A stretch of 64,000 nucleotides of DNA from contig NZ_JAFCLP010000002.1 in the NCBI RefSeq assembly GCF_018129405.1, positions 186,001-250,000 of the forward strand, written 5' to 3'. How positions within the stretch are numbered: the first letter of the stretch is position 1; the number at the start of each line of letters is the position of its first letter. Both the position numbers and the translations under genes were made by a program. This DNA comes from Bradyrhizobium iriomotense (GTDB taxonomy: Bacteria; Pseudomonadota; Alphaproteobacteria; Rhizobiales; Xanthobacteraceae). Below the pieces are notes generated by a model. That model was not told the origin of the DNA and did no database searches. It worked only from the letters and a program-made list of their open reading frames with translations. Shown in pieces: positions 24,527 through 34,245 of this stretch.

Positions 24527-24784
24527 ATGATCAAGGCGCTTTCAGCGATCGCACTCTCTGCGTGTGTTGCCGCAGCCCTCACCCTCCTGCCCGGCTTTGC
24601 CCCGACCGTCGAAGCCAGCGTGCCGCAGCCGCTCGCCAAGAGCGACCGGCTCGATATCCGCACCATCGGGCGTGACTGCTCGCAGCAGGCCTGGCCGAAT
24701 TTCGAGGCGTCCTGCCTGCGCCGCGCCGGTAGCAAGTCTGATGTCCGCCAGGCCCGCCTCGTGACCGCCGACCGCACGCCGTAG
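24527..24784 (+). CDS. Small secreted protein, function unknown
   Basis: An 85-residue product with signal peptide MIKALSAIALSACVAAALTL and an early cleavage around VEAS. The mature part of about 55 residues contains two cysteines (GRDCSQQAWPNFEASCLRR), a short CX10C loop likely disulphide-bonded. Conserved-looking among rhizobial envelope proteins but unassigned. It stands between divergent coaD and kup. Confidence 0.62.
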   Translation: MIKALSAIALSACVAAALTLLPGFAPTVEASVPQPLAKSDRLDIRTIGRDCSQQAWPNFEASCLRRAGSKSDVRQARLVTADRTP

Positions 24785-24933
24785 TTGGCCCCGTCAGCTT
24801 CGCGTCAGGAAAGCCCCTCAAGATAAACCCCAAGATAAACCCCATGGATATTTGCGACGTCTCGTCGCAGACTGCGTGATGATCGCGCTCGTCGGAATGG
24901 CCCGCCGGGCGCGATCCCATCGGGGGGTCGCCA

Positions 24934-26844
24934 TTGTCCAGTACGCCCGCAGTCGCTTCCAGCCACCATCCCGATCCACTGCCGCTTGCCATGACCATGG
25001 GCGCCCTCGGGGTCGTCTATGGCGATATCGGCACCAGCCCGCTCTACGCCCTCAAGGAAGCCGCCAAGGCAGCTGCCCATGGCGGCACGCTAAGTCACGA
25101 CGCTGTCCTGGGGGTTGCCTCGCTGATCCTCTGGGCCCTGCTGCTGATCATCTCGCTGAAATATGCGCTGCTGATCCTGCGCGCGGATAACCGCGGCGAA
25201 GGCGGCATCGTCGCCCTGCTGGCCCTGCTCCATGCGCGCAACGCGCAACCAGGCACCTGGCGGGCGCATCTGCTGGTGGTCGGCCTCGTCGGTGCCGCCC
25301 TGCTCTATGGCGACGGCGCGATCACGCCGGCGATCTCCGTGCTGAGCGCCATCGAAGGCCTCAAGGTCGACGCGCCCTCGCTCGCGCCAGTGGTGGTGCC
25401 CGTCACCGTCGCCATCCTGATCGGTCTGTTCATGATGCAGAAGCAGGGCACCGGCTTCATCGGCCGCATCTTCGGCCCGGTGATGCTGGCTTGGTTCGTC
25501 GTGCTGGCCGCGCTCGGCATCCACGGCATCGTCAAGGCGCCGGCGGTGCTGGCGGCGCTCAGCCCGTTCTATGCCTTCAACTTCCTGATCCACCAGGACT
25601 TCCACATTTCGTTCGGAATTCTTGGCGCCGCGTTCCTCGCGGTGACCGGCGGCGAAGCCATGTATGCCGATATGGGGCATTTCGGCCGCCTGCCGATCCG
25701 GCTCGCCTGGTTCGCAATCTGCCTGCCCGCTTTGGTGCTGAACTATTTCGGCCAGGCCGCGCTGCTGATCACCGATCCCTCGATGATCGAGAACCCGTTC
25801 TTCCAGCTCTGCCCGGATGCCCTGCACTATGCGCTGGTCGCCTTCTCGGCGGTCGCGACCGTGATCGCCTCGCAGGCGATCATCTCCGGCGTGTTCTCGC
25901 TGACCCAGCAATCGATCCAGCTCGGTTTCCTGCCGCGCATGCAGATCCGCCACACCACCAGCCACGCGATCGGCCAGATCTACGTGCCGCTGGTGAACTG
26001 GCTGCTCGCGGCTGCAACGCTTGGCGCGGTGCTGAGCTTCGGCTCCTCGGACGCCCTCGCCGGCGCCTATGGCATCGCGGTGTCGCTGCTGATGGCCATC
26101 ACCACGCTGCTGGCCGCACTCGTCGCGATCCAGTGGGGCTTTTCGCCCTGGCTCGTGGTCGCCGTGAACGGCGCGTTCTTCGTCATCGACGTGATCTTCT
26201 TCTCCGCCAATTCGATCAAGCTGTTCGAGGGCGGCTGGTTTCCGCTGCTGCTCGCCGGCCTCGTCGCCTTCCTGATGCTGACCTGGCGCGCCGGCGTGAA
26301 GCTGGTCGAGGCCGCGCGCGGCCACCTGCGCCAGCCCGAGGAGGACCTGATCGAGACTGCGGTGAACAAATGCAGAGCGAGACTGCCCGGCACGGCCGTG
26401 TTCCTGGCGTCAGCACCAAAGGGCGTGCCGCTGGCGCTGACCCAGTTCGTCAAGCACAACCACGTCCTGCACGAACGCATCGTCCTCGTCACGGTGCTGA
26501 TCGAGGAATCGCCGCATATCACCGACGAGGAGCGCGCCGAGGTGATCGACATCATCCCCGGCATCACCCGCGTGATCCTGCATTACGGCTTCATGCAGAA
26601 TCCGACGATCTATGAGGGACTGGCGCTCGCGTGCCGCCAGGGCAAGCTGCCCGGCATCGACCTCTCCGACATCACCTATTATGTCGGCCGCGAGACCATC
26701 ATCCCGCGCGAGGACGTCCCGGGCATGTGGGTCTGGCGCGAAGGCGTATTCGCCTTCCTGCAGCGCAACGCCGAACGCTCCGCCGCGTTCTTCGGCGTGC
26801 CGACCAAACAGGTCGTGGAGTTCGGCACGGAGCTGGAGATTTAG
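24934..26844 (+). CDS. kup: KUP-family potassium transporter
   Basis: A 636-residue low-affinity potassium uptake protein, probably proton-coupled. About twelve helices fill residues 20-450, with the signature GALGVVYGDIGTSPLYALKE in helix 1, GDGAITPAISVLSAIEGLKV in the third, and a hydrophilic C-terminal domain from about 460 (KGVPLALTQFVKHNHVLHER). The start is TTG 24934, preceded by GGGGGG; an ATG at 24991 would cut into helix 1. A short tandem repeat of AAGATAAACCCC lies about 100 bases upstream. Confidence 0.9.
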   Translation: MSSTPAVASSHHPDPLPLAMTMGALGVVYGDIGTSPLYALKEAAKAAAHGGTLSHDAVLGVASLILWALLLIISLKYALLILRADNRGEGGIVALLALLHARNAQPGTWRAHLLVVGLVGAALLYGDGAITPAISVLSAIEGLKVDAPSLAPVVVPVTVAILIGLFMMQKQGTGFIGRIFGPVMLAWFVVLAALGIHGIVKAPAVLAALSPFYAFNFLIHQDFHISFGILGAAFLAVTGGEAMYADMGHFGRLPIRLAWFAICLPALVLNYFGQAALLITDPSMIENPFFQLCPDALHYALVAFSAVATVIASQAIISGVFSLTQQSIQLGFLPRMQIRHTTSHAIGQIYVPLVNWLLAAATLGAVLSFGSSDALAGAYGIAVSLLMAITTLLAALVAIQWGFSPWLVVAVNGAFFVIDVIFFSANSIKLFEGGWFPLLLAGLVAFLMLTWRAGVKLVEAARGHLRQPEEDLIETAVNKCRARLPGTAVFLASAPKGVPLALTQFVKHNHVLHERIVLVTVLIEESPHITDEERAEVIDIIPGITRVILHYGFMQNPTIYEGLALACRQGKLPGIDLSDITYYVGRETIIPREDVPGMWVWREGVFAFLQRNAERSAAFFGVPTKQVVEFGTELEI

Positions 26845-26878
26845 CGCGGCTCACCGGGCTGCATGAGGCAAGTGCGAA

Positions 26879-27838
26879 ATGTCCAACAATCCGCCTCTGC
26901 AGCTGAAGCCTCGGCTGACAATCTCGGTCGATGAGGTGCAGACGATCATCCGTCGGACGTCTCCGCGGGCGTTGGTGCTGGATGTCGCTGAGCTGCATGG
27001 CGGGGAGATCGGTACCGTCATGGAGATCGTGTTGGCGGATTCGCCAGCCTGCATCCTCAAGGCCTACCCTGCATCGCTGCAGTGGAAGATGGCAAAGGAA
27101 GTCTACGTTCTTGGGCTTCTCCGTGACCTTGACATAACCGTTCCCAGCGTACTGTTCGCCGACAACACGCGATCGGTGATCGACCTCAACTACGTCCTGA
27201 TGACCAAGCTCGACGGCACGGTGCTCGGCCGGCGAGAGGCGGTGCTGACAGACGCACAGCTGTTCGAAATCTACGCCGAGATGGGCGCGGCGCTGCGCCG
27301 GATCAACGACGTCGCCCTCGACAGCTTTGGCTATATCGGCCCCGACGGGGTCTGGACGGCGCATCCGAGCAACCACGCCTACGTGTCCGCGCAGTTCGAG
27401 AGGAAGCTGACGGAGTTCTGCACGCGGGGCGGTGATCCCACGCTGGCCGCGCGCCTGCGGGGCAGCGTTGCGGCACGGCAGCATCTGTTCGAGGCAGCCG
27501 TCACCCCTCGCCTGTGCCACTACGATTTCCATGCCGGCAACGTGCTGGTGACGCCGGAGGGCGAACCGCATCTGACGGGCATCGTCGATTTCGAGAATGC
27601 GACATCCGGCGATCCACTGATGGATATCGCGAAGGCGATCTATTATTTCACGGCGAAGGATGCGCCGAAGCGCGACGGGCTGCTCGCCGGCTATGGCAGG
27701 ATCGAGCGCGCCAACTGGCAGGAAACGCTCGCGCTCTACCGCGTGTATTGCACGCTGGAGCTATGGTGCTGGATGGCGCAGATCGGCAAGCACGAGGCGC
27801 TTGCCGATTTGACGAGAGAGCTTGCAAACGCCGCATAG
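26879..27838 (+). CDS. Aminoglycoside-phosphotransferase-fold kinase
   Basis: A 319-residue protein with the APH/choline-kinase fold. The catalytic loop is LCHYDFHAGNVLV (HxDxxxxN), and the metal-binding GIVDFENATSGDPLMDIA follows, with the DFE Asp. The N-terminal lobe carries a nucleotide-binding stretch and a lysine in ACILKAYP. The substrate cannot be read from sequence: antibiotics, choline, homoserine and sugars are all used by this family. It follows kup by 34 bases on the same strand, so may be cotranscribed. Confidence 0.8.
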   Translation: MSNNPPLQLKPRLTISVDEVQTIIRRTSPRALVLDVAELHGGEIGTVMEIVLADSPACILKAYPASLQWKMAKEVYVLGLLRDLDITVPSVLFADNTRSVIDLNYVLMTKLDGTVLGRREAVLTDAQLFEIYAEMGAALRRINDVALDSFGYIGPDGVWTAHPSNHAYVSAQFERKLTEFCTRGGDPTLAARLRGSVAARQHLFEAAVTPRLCHYDFHAGNVLVTPEGEPHLTGIVDFENATSGDPLMDIAKAIYYFTAKDAPKRDGLLAGYGRIERANWQETLALYRVYCTLELWCWMAQIGKHEALADLTRELANAA

Positions 27839-27847
27839 AACGGGGCG

Positions 27848-30586
27848 TTACGCCCCGTTGCCGTTCTCGCCGTTCCCGTTCTCCGCCTCTTCGGTGATGT
27901 GCTCGACCGACACCACATGCTCGTCCTCGGCGGTATCGAACACGATCACGCCTTGCGTCGAGCGGCCGGCGATGCGGATGCCTTCGACGGGGCAGCGGAT
28001 CAGCTGGCCCTTGTCGGTGACCAGCATGATCTGATCGGCCTCCTCCACGGGGAAGGATGCCACGAGGTTGCCGTTGCGGTTGTTGACGCTCATGGCGACG
28101 ATGCCTTTGCCGCCACGGCCGGTGGTGCGGTACTCGTAGGACGAGGTCCGCTTGCCATAGCCGTTGACGGAGACGGTCAGCACGACCTGCTCGGCCGCCG
28201 ACATCTCGACATAGCGCTCCTGCGGGAGCTGGAAGCTGCCTGACGTCTCCTCGGCCTCGGCATCCACCGCAGCCTCTTCCGAGGCGGCTTCGCCTGCGAC
28301 CGCGCGGCGCATCTTCAAATAGGCCGAGCGCTCGTCCGAGGTGGTCTCGACGTGGCGCAGGATCGCCAGCGAGATCACCTTGTCGCCCTCGCCGAGCGCG
28401 ATGCCGCGCACGCCCATCGAGGTGCGCCCGGTGAACACGCGCACGTCGGTGACGGGGAAGCGGATGCACTGGCCGCCCGCGGCCGTCAGCAGCACGTCGT
28501 CGCGCTCGGTGCAGATCTGCACGTCGACGATCGCCTCGTTGTCGTCGAGCTTCATGGCGATGATGCCGGAGCGGCGGACGTCGACGAAGTCGGACAGCTT
28601 GTTGCGGCGAACGTTGCCGCCCGTGGTGGCGAACATCACGTCGAGCTGGCCCCAGGTCGATTCATCCTCCGGCAGCGGCATGATGGTGGTGATGCGCTCG
28701 CCCTGCTCCAGCGGCAGGATGTTGATCATGGCCTTGCCGCGCGCGTTCGGCGCGGCCATCGGCAGCCGCCAGACCTTTTCCTTGTACACCTGGCCGCGCG
28801 AGGAGAAGAACAGCACCGGCGTGTGCGTGGAGGCCACGAACAGGCGGCTGACGAAATCCTCGTCGCGAGTCTGCATGCCGGAGCGGCCCTTGCCGCCGCG
28901 GCGCTGGGCCCGGTAGGCCGACAGCGGCACGCGCTTGACGTAGCCGGCGTGCGAGACGGTGACGACCATGTCCTCGCGCTGGATCAGGTCCTCGTCCTCG
29001 ACCTCGCCTTCCTGCTCCATGATGACGGTGCGGCGGGGCGTGGCGAACTCCGCCTTCACCTCGGCGAGCTCGGTCTTGATGATGTCGAGGATGCGCGCGC
29101 GCGAGCGCAGGATCTCGAGATAGTCGCTGATCTCGCCGGCGAGCTTGGAGAGCTCGTCGCCGATCTCGTCTCGGCCGAGCGCGGTGAGGCGCGCCAGGCG
29201 CAGCTCCAGGATCGCCCTCGCCTGTTCCAGCGACAGGCGGATCGTCCCGTCCGCATTGATGCGGTGACGCGGATCGTCGATCAGCGTGATGATGTCCTCG
29301 ACGTCGCGGGCGGGCCAGTCGCGCGTCATCAGGGTCTCGCGCGCCGCAGCCGGCGTCGGCGAGGTCCGGATCACGCGAATGATCTCGTCGATGTTGGCGA
29401 CCGCGATGGCGAGGCCGACCTGCTCATGCGCGCGCTCGCGCGCCTTGCGCAGCTTGTATTTGGTCCGGCGGGTGACGACCTGCTCGCGGAAGCCGACGAA
29501 GATCGTCAGCATGTCCTTCAGGTTCATCGTCTGCGGACGGCCGGAATCGAGCGCGACGGCGTTGACGCCGAAGCTCGTCTGCAGCGGCGTGAACTTGTAG
29601 AGCTGGTTCAGCACGACGTCGGGCACGGCATCGCGCTTCAGCTCGACGACGACGCGATAGCCGTCGCGGTCGGACTCGTCGCGCAGGTCGGAGATGCCCT
29701 CGATCTTCTTTTCCTTGTAGAGCTCGGCGATGCGCTCGACCATCGTCGCCTTGTTCACCTGATACGGGATCTCGGTGATGACGATCGCCTCGCGTTCTTT
29801 CCGGATCGTCTCGAAGGTGACCTTGCCGCGCATCACGATCGAGCCGCGGCCGAGATGGTAGGCGCTGCGGATGCCCTGGCGTCCGAGGATGATGCCGCCG
29901 GTCGGGAAATCCGGGCCCGGGATGATGTTGTTGAGCTCGTCGATGGTCAGCGACGGATTGTCGATCAGCGCGACGCAGGCGTCGATCACCTCGCCGAGAT
30001 TGTGCGGCGGGATGTTGGTGGCCATGCCGACCGCGATGCCGCCGGCGCCGTTGACGAGCAGGTTCGGGAACCGCGCGGGCAGAACCACCGGCTCCCGCTC
30101 GGAGCCGTCGTAATTGTCCTGGAAATCGACGGTGTCGTCGTCGATGTCCTCGAGCAGCTTCAGCGCGATCTTGGTCAGGCGGGATTCGGTGTAGCGCATC
30201 GCCGCCGGCGGATCGCCGTCGACCGAGCCGAAATTGCCCTGCCCGTCGATCAGCGGCGCGCGCATCGAAAAGTCCTGCGCCATGCGCACCAAGGCGTCGT
30301 AGATCGCCTGGTCGCCATGCGGGTGATACTTACCCATGACCTCGCCGACGGCACCGGCGGACTTCTTGTGCTTCTTATCCGGGGTGTCGCCGCGATTGTT
30401 CATCGCGAACAGGATGCGGCGGTGCACCGGCTTCAGCCCGTCGCGCGCATCGGGCAGCGCACGCGCCACGATCACGCTCATCGCGTAATCGAGATAGGAC
30501 TTCTTCATCTCCTCGTAGATGGAAACGGGGCGAATGTCCGAGGGATGCGCCGGCTGGTCGCCGGGCTTGTTGTCGTCGTCAGCCAA
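27848..30586 (-). CDS. gyrA: DNA gyrase subunit A
   Basis: A 912-residue type II topoisomerase subunit that cuts and rejoins DNA to add negative supercoils with GyrB. The active-site Tyr is residue 132 in [10 protein letters not shown]. The quinolone region reads [20 protein letters not shown]; the position equal to Ser83 of E. coli is Gln93, and Asp87 is kept as Asp97. The C-terminal beta-pinwheel holds the GyrA box-like QRRGGKG segment. An acidic insertion ([19 protein letters not shown]) interrupts the pinwheel, and the tail is Glu/Asn/Gly-rich. Confidence 0.97.
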   Translation of the reverse strand: MADDDNKPGDQPAHPSDIRPVSIYEEMKKSYLDYAMSVIVARALPDARDGLKPVHRRILFAMNNRGDTPDKKHKKSAGAVGEVMGKYHPHGDQAIYDALVRMAQDFSMRAPLIDGQGNFGSVDGDPPAAMRYTESRLTKIALKLLEDIDDDTVDFQDNYDGSEREPVVLPARFPNLLVNGAGGIAVGMATNIPPHNLGEVIDACVALIDNPSLTIDELNNIIPGPDFPTGGIILGRQGIRSAYHLGRGSIVMRGKVTFETIRKEREAIVITEIPYQVNKATMVERIAELYKEKKIEGISDLRDESDRDGYRVVVELKRDAVPDVVLNQLYKFTPLQTSFGVNAVALDSGRPQTMNLKDMLTIFVGFREQVVTRRTKYKLRKARERAHEQVGLAIAVANIDEIIRVIRTSPTPAAARETLMTRDWPARDVEDIITLIDDPRHRINADGTIRLSLEQARAILELRLARLTALGRDEIGDELSKLAGEISDYLEILRSRARILDIIKTELAEVKAEFATPRRTVIMEQEGEVEDEDLIQREDMVVTVSHAGYVKRVPLSAYRAQRRGGKGRSGMQTRDEDFVSRLFVASTHTPVLFFSSRGQVYKEKVWRLPMAAPNARGKAMINILPLEQGERITTIMPLPEDESTWGQLDVMFATTGGNVRRNKLSDFVDVRRSGIIAMKLDDNEAIVDVQICTERDDVLLTAAGGQCIRFPVTDVRVFTGRTSMGVRGIALGEGDKVISLAILRHVETTSDERSAYLKMRRAVAGEAASEEAAVDAEAEETSGSFQLPQERYVEMSAAEQVVLTVSVNGYGKRTSSYEYRTTGRGGKGIVAMSVNNRNGNLVASFPVEEADQIMLVTDKGQLIRCPVEGIRIAGRSTQGVIVFDTAEDEHVVSVEHITEEAENGNGENGNGA

Positions 30587-30755
30587 TGGGGAATCCGGTG
30601 AGTTTTTGTCTGGGAATCATATAGCGCATCACACCCCTGATAACCACCCTTGCCGGGCTCTAGGGAAGCGCTTTTTCCGACTGTTTTTCCAGAGGCTTAC
30701 GCCCTTCCCGGCACTGCCCCGGACGGGGCCGGAACGAGCGGTGCGGAACCGGCTC

Positions 30756-31154
30756 TCACGCCCCGAAAATCACCCGGTGCATGATGCGGCCGGGCACCAG
30801 CGTAAACAGGCCCGCCACCACCAGCGCACCGGCGAAGATGAAGATCATCATCCGCCGGTGGTCGGCGACACGATGCGTGCGCGCCCGCCACACCGCGAGC
30901 GGCAGAACCAGCAGGGTGAAAATCGACAACAGATGGATCGGGCTGAACGGCCCGACCAGGCGGATCTCGTGGATCCAGAATGACGAGGCGGCAACGGCCA
31001 CCATCAGGACGATCCAGATCCAGCCGATTGTCCGGTGCGGCAGTGTGCCCTTGGGAGCGGCGAACTGGACGAGGCCGAGCATGAAGGCGGCCATTGCGGC
31101 AAAGGCATGCAGCGGGATCGCGGGAGCGGCCTCAAGCAGCGGCGCGAGACTCAT
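30756..31154 (-). CDS. DUF2306-like integral membrane protein
   Basis: A 132-residue protein with about four transmembrane helices (FAAMAAFMLGLVQFAAP, TIGWIWIVLMVAVAASSFWI, HLLSIFTLLVLPLAVW, MIFIFAGALVVAGLFTLVPG). HRTIGWIWI and HRRMMIFIFAGAL, with histidines near membrane edges, are typical of DUF2306 proteins, suggested to bind haem or copper; this remains unproven. GGGAG precedes the start. Function unknown. Confidence 0.78.
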   Translation of the reverse strand: MSLAPLLEAAPAIPLHAFAAMAAFMLGLVQFAAPKGTLPHRTIGWIWIVLMVAVAASSFWIHEIRLVGPFSPIHLLSIFTLLVLPLAVWRARTHRVADHRRMMIFIFAGALVVAGLFTLVPGRIMHRVIFGA

Positions 31155-31354
31155 GCGGGCTCCCTCGGGTCAAGCGGCGACCAATGTGAATAAGATTAAC
31201 ATGAAGTTAATACCATTCACATTGCAGCCCGTCAAAGACTTGAGGCAACACATGAGGCAAGCTCGGAAAACCGAGCTTTACCGGTCAATTGGTAAGAAAT
31301 CCTGTCGCTTCACACGAGCAAGGCGACATCGGGGAGAAAACGCCCCCGCCCGCC

Positions 31355-31849
31355 TCAGAACGGGATGTCGTCGTCCATGTCGCTGTTGCGGCCGCCGCCG
31401 GCGGCAACAGGACGGCGCGGCGCGCTGCTGACGGGACCGGAGGAGCCGAAATCGCCGCCCGGCTCGTCGCCGAAGCTGCCGCCTCCGCCGCCACCACCGC
31501 GGCCATCAAGCATCGTCAGCGTCGAGTTGAAGCCCTGGAGCACGACCTCGGTCGAGTATTTCTCGACGCCGCTCTGGTCGGTCCATTTGCGGGTCTGGAG
31601 CGCGCCCTCGATGTAAACCTTCGCGCCCTTCTTCAGATACTGCTCGGCGACCTTGCAGAGCCCCTCATTGAAGATCACGACGCGATGCCACTCGGTCTTT
31701 TCCTTGCGCTCGCCGCTGTTCTTGTCGCGCCAGGTCTCCGAGGTCGCGATGCTGAGATTCGCGATCGGCCGCCCGTCCTGGGTGCGGCGGATTTCAGGAT
31801 CCTTGCCGAGATTTCCAACCAGAATGACCTTGTTGACGCTTCCCGCCAT
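31355..31849 (-). CDS. ssb: Single-stranded DNA-binding protein
   Basis: A 164-residue SSB. The OB fold covers residues 1-110 ([20 protein letters not shown] start, [37 protein letters not shown]). A Gly-rich linker follows, and the acidic tip DMDDDIPF binds partner proteins. It coats single-stranded DNA during replication, recombination and repair. The start at MAGSVNK (31849) is the family norm. A LexA box lies about 185 bases upstream (32032-32046). Confidence 0.97.
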   Translation of the reverse strand: MAGSVNKVILVGNLGKDPEIRRTQDGRPIANLSIATSETWRDKNSGERKEKTEWHRVVIFNEGLCKVAEQYLKKGAKVYIEGALQTRKWTDQSGVEKYSTEVVLQGFNSTLTMLDGRGGGGGGGSFGDEPGGDFGSSGPVSSAPRRPVAAGGGRNSDMDDDIPF

Positions 31850-31873
31850 CGCCGCTCTCCACTCCAAATGCCA

Positions 31874-31903
31874 CTGAATTTCGTTAGGCTGAATTTCGTT
31901 AGG
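31874..31903. repeat. 15-base tandem duplication upstream of ssb
   Basis: CTGAATTTCGTTAGG occurs twice head to tail, followed by a partial third unit (CTGAATTCATAAGG). It lies 25-54 bases before the ssb start, probably in its 5' untranslated region. Confidence 0.85.
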
Positions 31904-32031
31904 CTGAATTCATAAGGCCGCGCGCCCCGCGGTCCTGTGCAACCTGATTGAGGCGACCCTATACGCTTGCGCGGACCGATCAGCCCACCAGCCCTCGGGT
32001 TATCCCCACATATAGCATCGCCTGTCGGCAT

Positions 32032-32046
32032 GTTCCAGATTTGTTC
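32032..32046. promoter_or_regulatory. LexA (SOS) box near ssb
   Basis: GTTC-CAGATTT-GTTC matches the alphaproteobacterial LexA direct repeat GTTC-N7-GTTC exactly. It lies in the region between divergent ssb and the outer-membrane gene. A second exact copy lies before uvrA at 35073. Confidence 0.68.
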
Positions 32047-32325
32047 TTTCTGGACGGACGCCGAATATCCGCCTCGGGCGGCGCCTGCATGCCGCCCAAT
32101 TGGTGCGCACCGGATGGAACCTTTTCAGGTTCCCCTAATCATGGAAAAGTGCTTAACATTCATCAAGTTACATGCTCGCACTTGCCCTGCGACTGTTGCA
32201 TTTCGGAGACGGACTCTGCCTCCCGCTTAGGCTACGGTTGCCTCGGAATTAAGTTCATATGGGCGTCGCGCCTGATTGGCCGCTTCGGGGACCTCAAGAA
32301 GCGGACCTTACCTGGGGAGACTGCA

Positions 32326-33087
32326 ATGAATAAGATTTTGATTGGTACATTCGGTGCTGTGGCGCTGGGCCTGTCGGCTCCCGCAAGCGCGGCGGATATG
32401 GCGGCGCGTCCCTACACCAAGGCTCCGCCCCCGATGGTCGCGACCATCTACGACTGGAGCGGCTTCTACATCGGCATCAACGGGGGCTGGGGCTCAAGCC
32501 GCAATTGCTGGGACTTCGTGACGCCGGTCACCGGTACGCTGATCGATGACGGCTGCCATAACGCAACGGGCGGCACAGTCGGTGGTCAGGTCGGCTATCG
32601 CTGGCAGTCGGCCAATTGGGTGTTTGGTGTGGAAGGCCAAGGCAACTGGGCTGACTTCAGTGGAAGCAACATCAGCCCGACCGCGCCAGGTCAGCAGAAC
32701 CGTACGCGGGTCGAAGCCTTCGGCTTGATTACCGGTCAGGTCGGTTATGCCTGGAATAACGTTTTGGTCTACGTAAAGGGCGGCGGCGCCGTAGTGGACG
32801 ACAGATACGACCTCATCGTCGCGCCGGGCTTTGTGGGTGCTGGCACGACCTTCGGTTCGGCCAACGGAACACGCTGGGGCGGAACGGTCGGCGCGGGAGT
32901 CGAATTTGGCTTCGCCCCGAACTGGTCGGTGGGCTTCGAGTACGATCACATCTTCCTCGGCACCCGAAACGTCGACTTCACCTTTGGCGGAGCCTTCGTT
33001 CAGACCGAACGCATCAGTCAGGACGTCGATCTCGCCCTCATCCGCTTGAACTACCGTTGGGGCGGCCCGGCGATCGCCAGGTACTGA
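32326..33087 (+). CDS. Outer-membrane beta-barrel protein (Omp25/31-like), copy 1
   Basis: A 253-residue protein: signal peptide (MNKILIGTFGAVALGLSAPASA), then the conserved mature start [27 protein letters not shown], and alternating strands ending LALIRLNYRWGGPAIARY, where a terminal aromatic closes the barrel. About eight strands are expected. Two cysteines (CWDF, GCHN) near residue 60-85 could pair in an outer loop; copy 3 shares them, copy 2 does not. GGGGAG precedes the start. Part of a tandem array of three. Role: surface protein or small porin; no substrate can be told. Confidence 0.9.
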   Translation: MNKILIGTFGAVALGLSAPASAADMAARPYTKAPPPMVATIYDWSGFYIGINGGWGSSRNCWDFVTPVTGTLIDDGCHNATGGTVGGQVGYRWQSANWVFGVEGQGNWADFSGSNISPTAPGQQNRTRVEAFGLITGQVGYAWNNVLVYVKGGGAVVDDRYDLIVAPGFVGAGTTFGSANGTRWGGTVGAGVEFGFAPNWSVGFEYDHIFLGTRNVDFTFGGAFVQTERISQDVDLALIRLNYRWGGPAIARY

Positions 33088-33112
33088 TCGCAAGCATAGT
33101 CTCTTCTGACGA

Positions 33113-33137
33113 AAGGCCGGCCTCGCGCCGGCCTTTT
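33113..33137 (+). terminator. Intrinsic terminator after outer-membrane gene 1
   Basis: AAGGCCGGC / GCCGGCCTT stem, loop CTCGC, T tail. Nearly the same terminator follows copies 2 and 3, so the array is transcribed as separate units. Confidence 0.9.
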
Positions 33138-33267
33138 TGCTGCGTGCGAGCGAAGGGACGGTCCGTCACTGATTATGACGTTTTGTGACTGTTGTGGCTT
33201 TTCGGGTACACAACTTGCGGCTTCGCTGGTGTAAGCACGACGCCAGTTGGACCACAGCGTCCGATGC

Positions 33268-33285
33268 CCTTCCGTTCACGGAAGG
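33268..33285 (+). ncRNA. Conserved leader hairpin of outer-membrane gene 2
   Basis: CCTTCCG-TTCA-CGGAAGG, about 35 bases before the start codon. The leader of copy 3 has a matching hairpin (34201-34214) and closely similar flanks (GGTGTAA, CAGTTGG, GGAAGGCAACAA), suggesting a conserved 5' untranslated element controlling stability or translation. Confidence 0.5.
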
Positions 33286-33321
33286 CAACAACAGAAACTG
33301 GGACTGGGATTTAGGTTAAAA

Positions 33322-34011
33322 ATGAAGAAGGTTTTGTTGGCTTCGGCCTGTTTGTTCGCTCTGGCTGCCCCTGCGTCGGCGGCTGATCTCGCGGCCCGCC
33401 CGTACACCAAGGCTCCGGTGGCTGTGGCCTCGGTCTACAACTGGACCGGCTTCTACCTCGGTATCGTCGGTGGCGGCGCCTGGGAAGACTCCTCGGGCGA
33501 CCCGAAGATGAAGGGTGGCTTCGTCGGTGGCACCGCCGGCTACAACTGGCAGACCGGCAACGTCGTGTTCGGCGTTGAAGCTGATGGCTCCTGGGCTGAC
33601 GTCAGCGCTTCCGTGACCGGCGCCACTGTCGTCCCCGGCTTCGGCGTTGCGACCGCGACCGCCAGCTCGAAGACCGACGCGATGGGCACCGTGCGCGGCC
33701 GTATCGGCTACGCCGTCAACAACGTCCTGTTCTACGGCACAGGCGGTTACGCCTGGATCGACAACAAGATCACCCTCTCTGCACTCGGCGTGTCCGTGTC
33801 GGACAGCAAGTGGCACTCCGGCTGGACCGTCGGCGCGGGCGTCGAAGCGTTCTTCGCTCCGAACTGGTCGGTCAAGGGCGAGTACCTCTATCGCAGCCTC
33901 GGCGGCGAGACCTACTTCTCGGGCGCCCTGCCCACCGGCACGCTCAACTTCCACACCGTGCAGGTCGGCGTGAACTACCACTTCAACGGCCCGATCGTCG
34001 CGAAGTACTAA
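33322..34011 (+). CDS. Outer-membrane beta-barrel protein (Omp25/31-like), copy 2
   Basis: A 229-residue protein with signal peptide MKKVLLASACLFALAAPASA and mature start [20 protein letters not shown], the same as in copy 3. The body differs from copies 1 and 3: it lacks the Cys pair and has a shorter first loop (GAWEDSSGDPKMKGGFVGGT). It ends NYHFNGPIVAKY. Its leader and signal sequence match copy 3 while copies 1 and 3 share body sequence, so the array has been shuffled. Followed by its own terminator. Confidence 0.9.
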   Translation: MKKVLLASACLFALAAPASAADLAARPYTKAPVAVASVYNWTGFYLGIVGGGAWEDSSGDPKMKGGFVGGTAGYNWQTGNVVFGVEADGSWADVSASVTGATVVPGFGVATATASSKTDAMGTVRGRIGYAVNNVLFYGTGGYAWIDNKITLSALGVSVSDSKWHSGWTVGAGVEAFFAPNWSVKGEYLYRSLGGETYFSGALPTGTLNFHTVQVGVNYHFNGPIVAKY

Positions 34012-34041
34012 GCTTCATCTCCGACGCTACCCGCGTTACGA

Positions 34042-34067
34042 AAGGCCGGCCTCGTGCCGGCCTTTTT
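34042..34067 (+). terminator. Intrinsic terminator after outer-membrane gene 2
   Basis: AAGGCCGGC / GCCGGCCTT stem with loop CTCGT and T tail; nearly identical to the terminators of copies 1 and 3. Confidence 0.9.
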
Positions 34068-34245
34068 GTTGTCTTCACGCGTAGCAATATATGCCAGCCC
34101 GCCACCAGCGTTTTCGGCGAGATGTGGCTCTCCGGTAACACAACCTTGGGCTTCAATGGTGTAAAGCAATGACATCAGTTGGGTCATAGGCTCCGCTGCT
34201 CTTCCTTGCGGAAGGCAACAAAGAGAAACGGTACTGGGGAATCAG

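Larger units (their letters stand above)
31850..32325. other. Intergenic region between ssb and the first outer-membrane gene
   Basis: About 475 bases without a supported gene. It contains a 15-base tandem duplication (CTGAATTTCGTTAGG at 31874-31888 and 31889-31903, with a partial third copy), a LexA box at 32032-32046, and a short inverted repeat GGAACC/GGTTCC at 32116-32133. It should hold the divergent promoters of ssb and the first outer-membrane gene. Confidence 0.55.

Noticed and set aside
25090-26325. Reverse frame of 411 codons opposite kup
   Set aside because: Shadow frame; hydrophilic Asp/Gln/Arg-rich composition without domains.
28352-30601. Long open frame of 749 codons on the forward strand opposite gyrA
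   Set aside because: Shadow of gyrA: composition biased to Asp, Arg, His and Val with no domain signal, while gyrA is intact on the reverse strand.
32116-32133. GGAACC...GGTTCC palindrome, possible sigma-factor or repressor site
   Set aside because: Only six-base arms; no matching -10 of an EcfG-type promoter (GGAAC-N16/17-GTT) was found.
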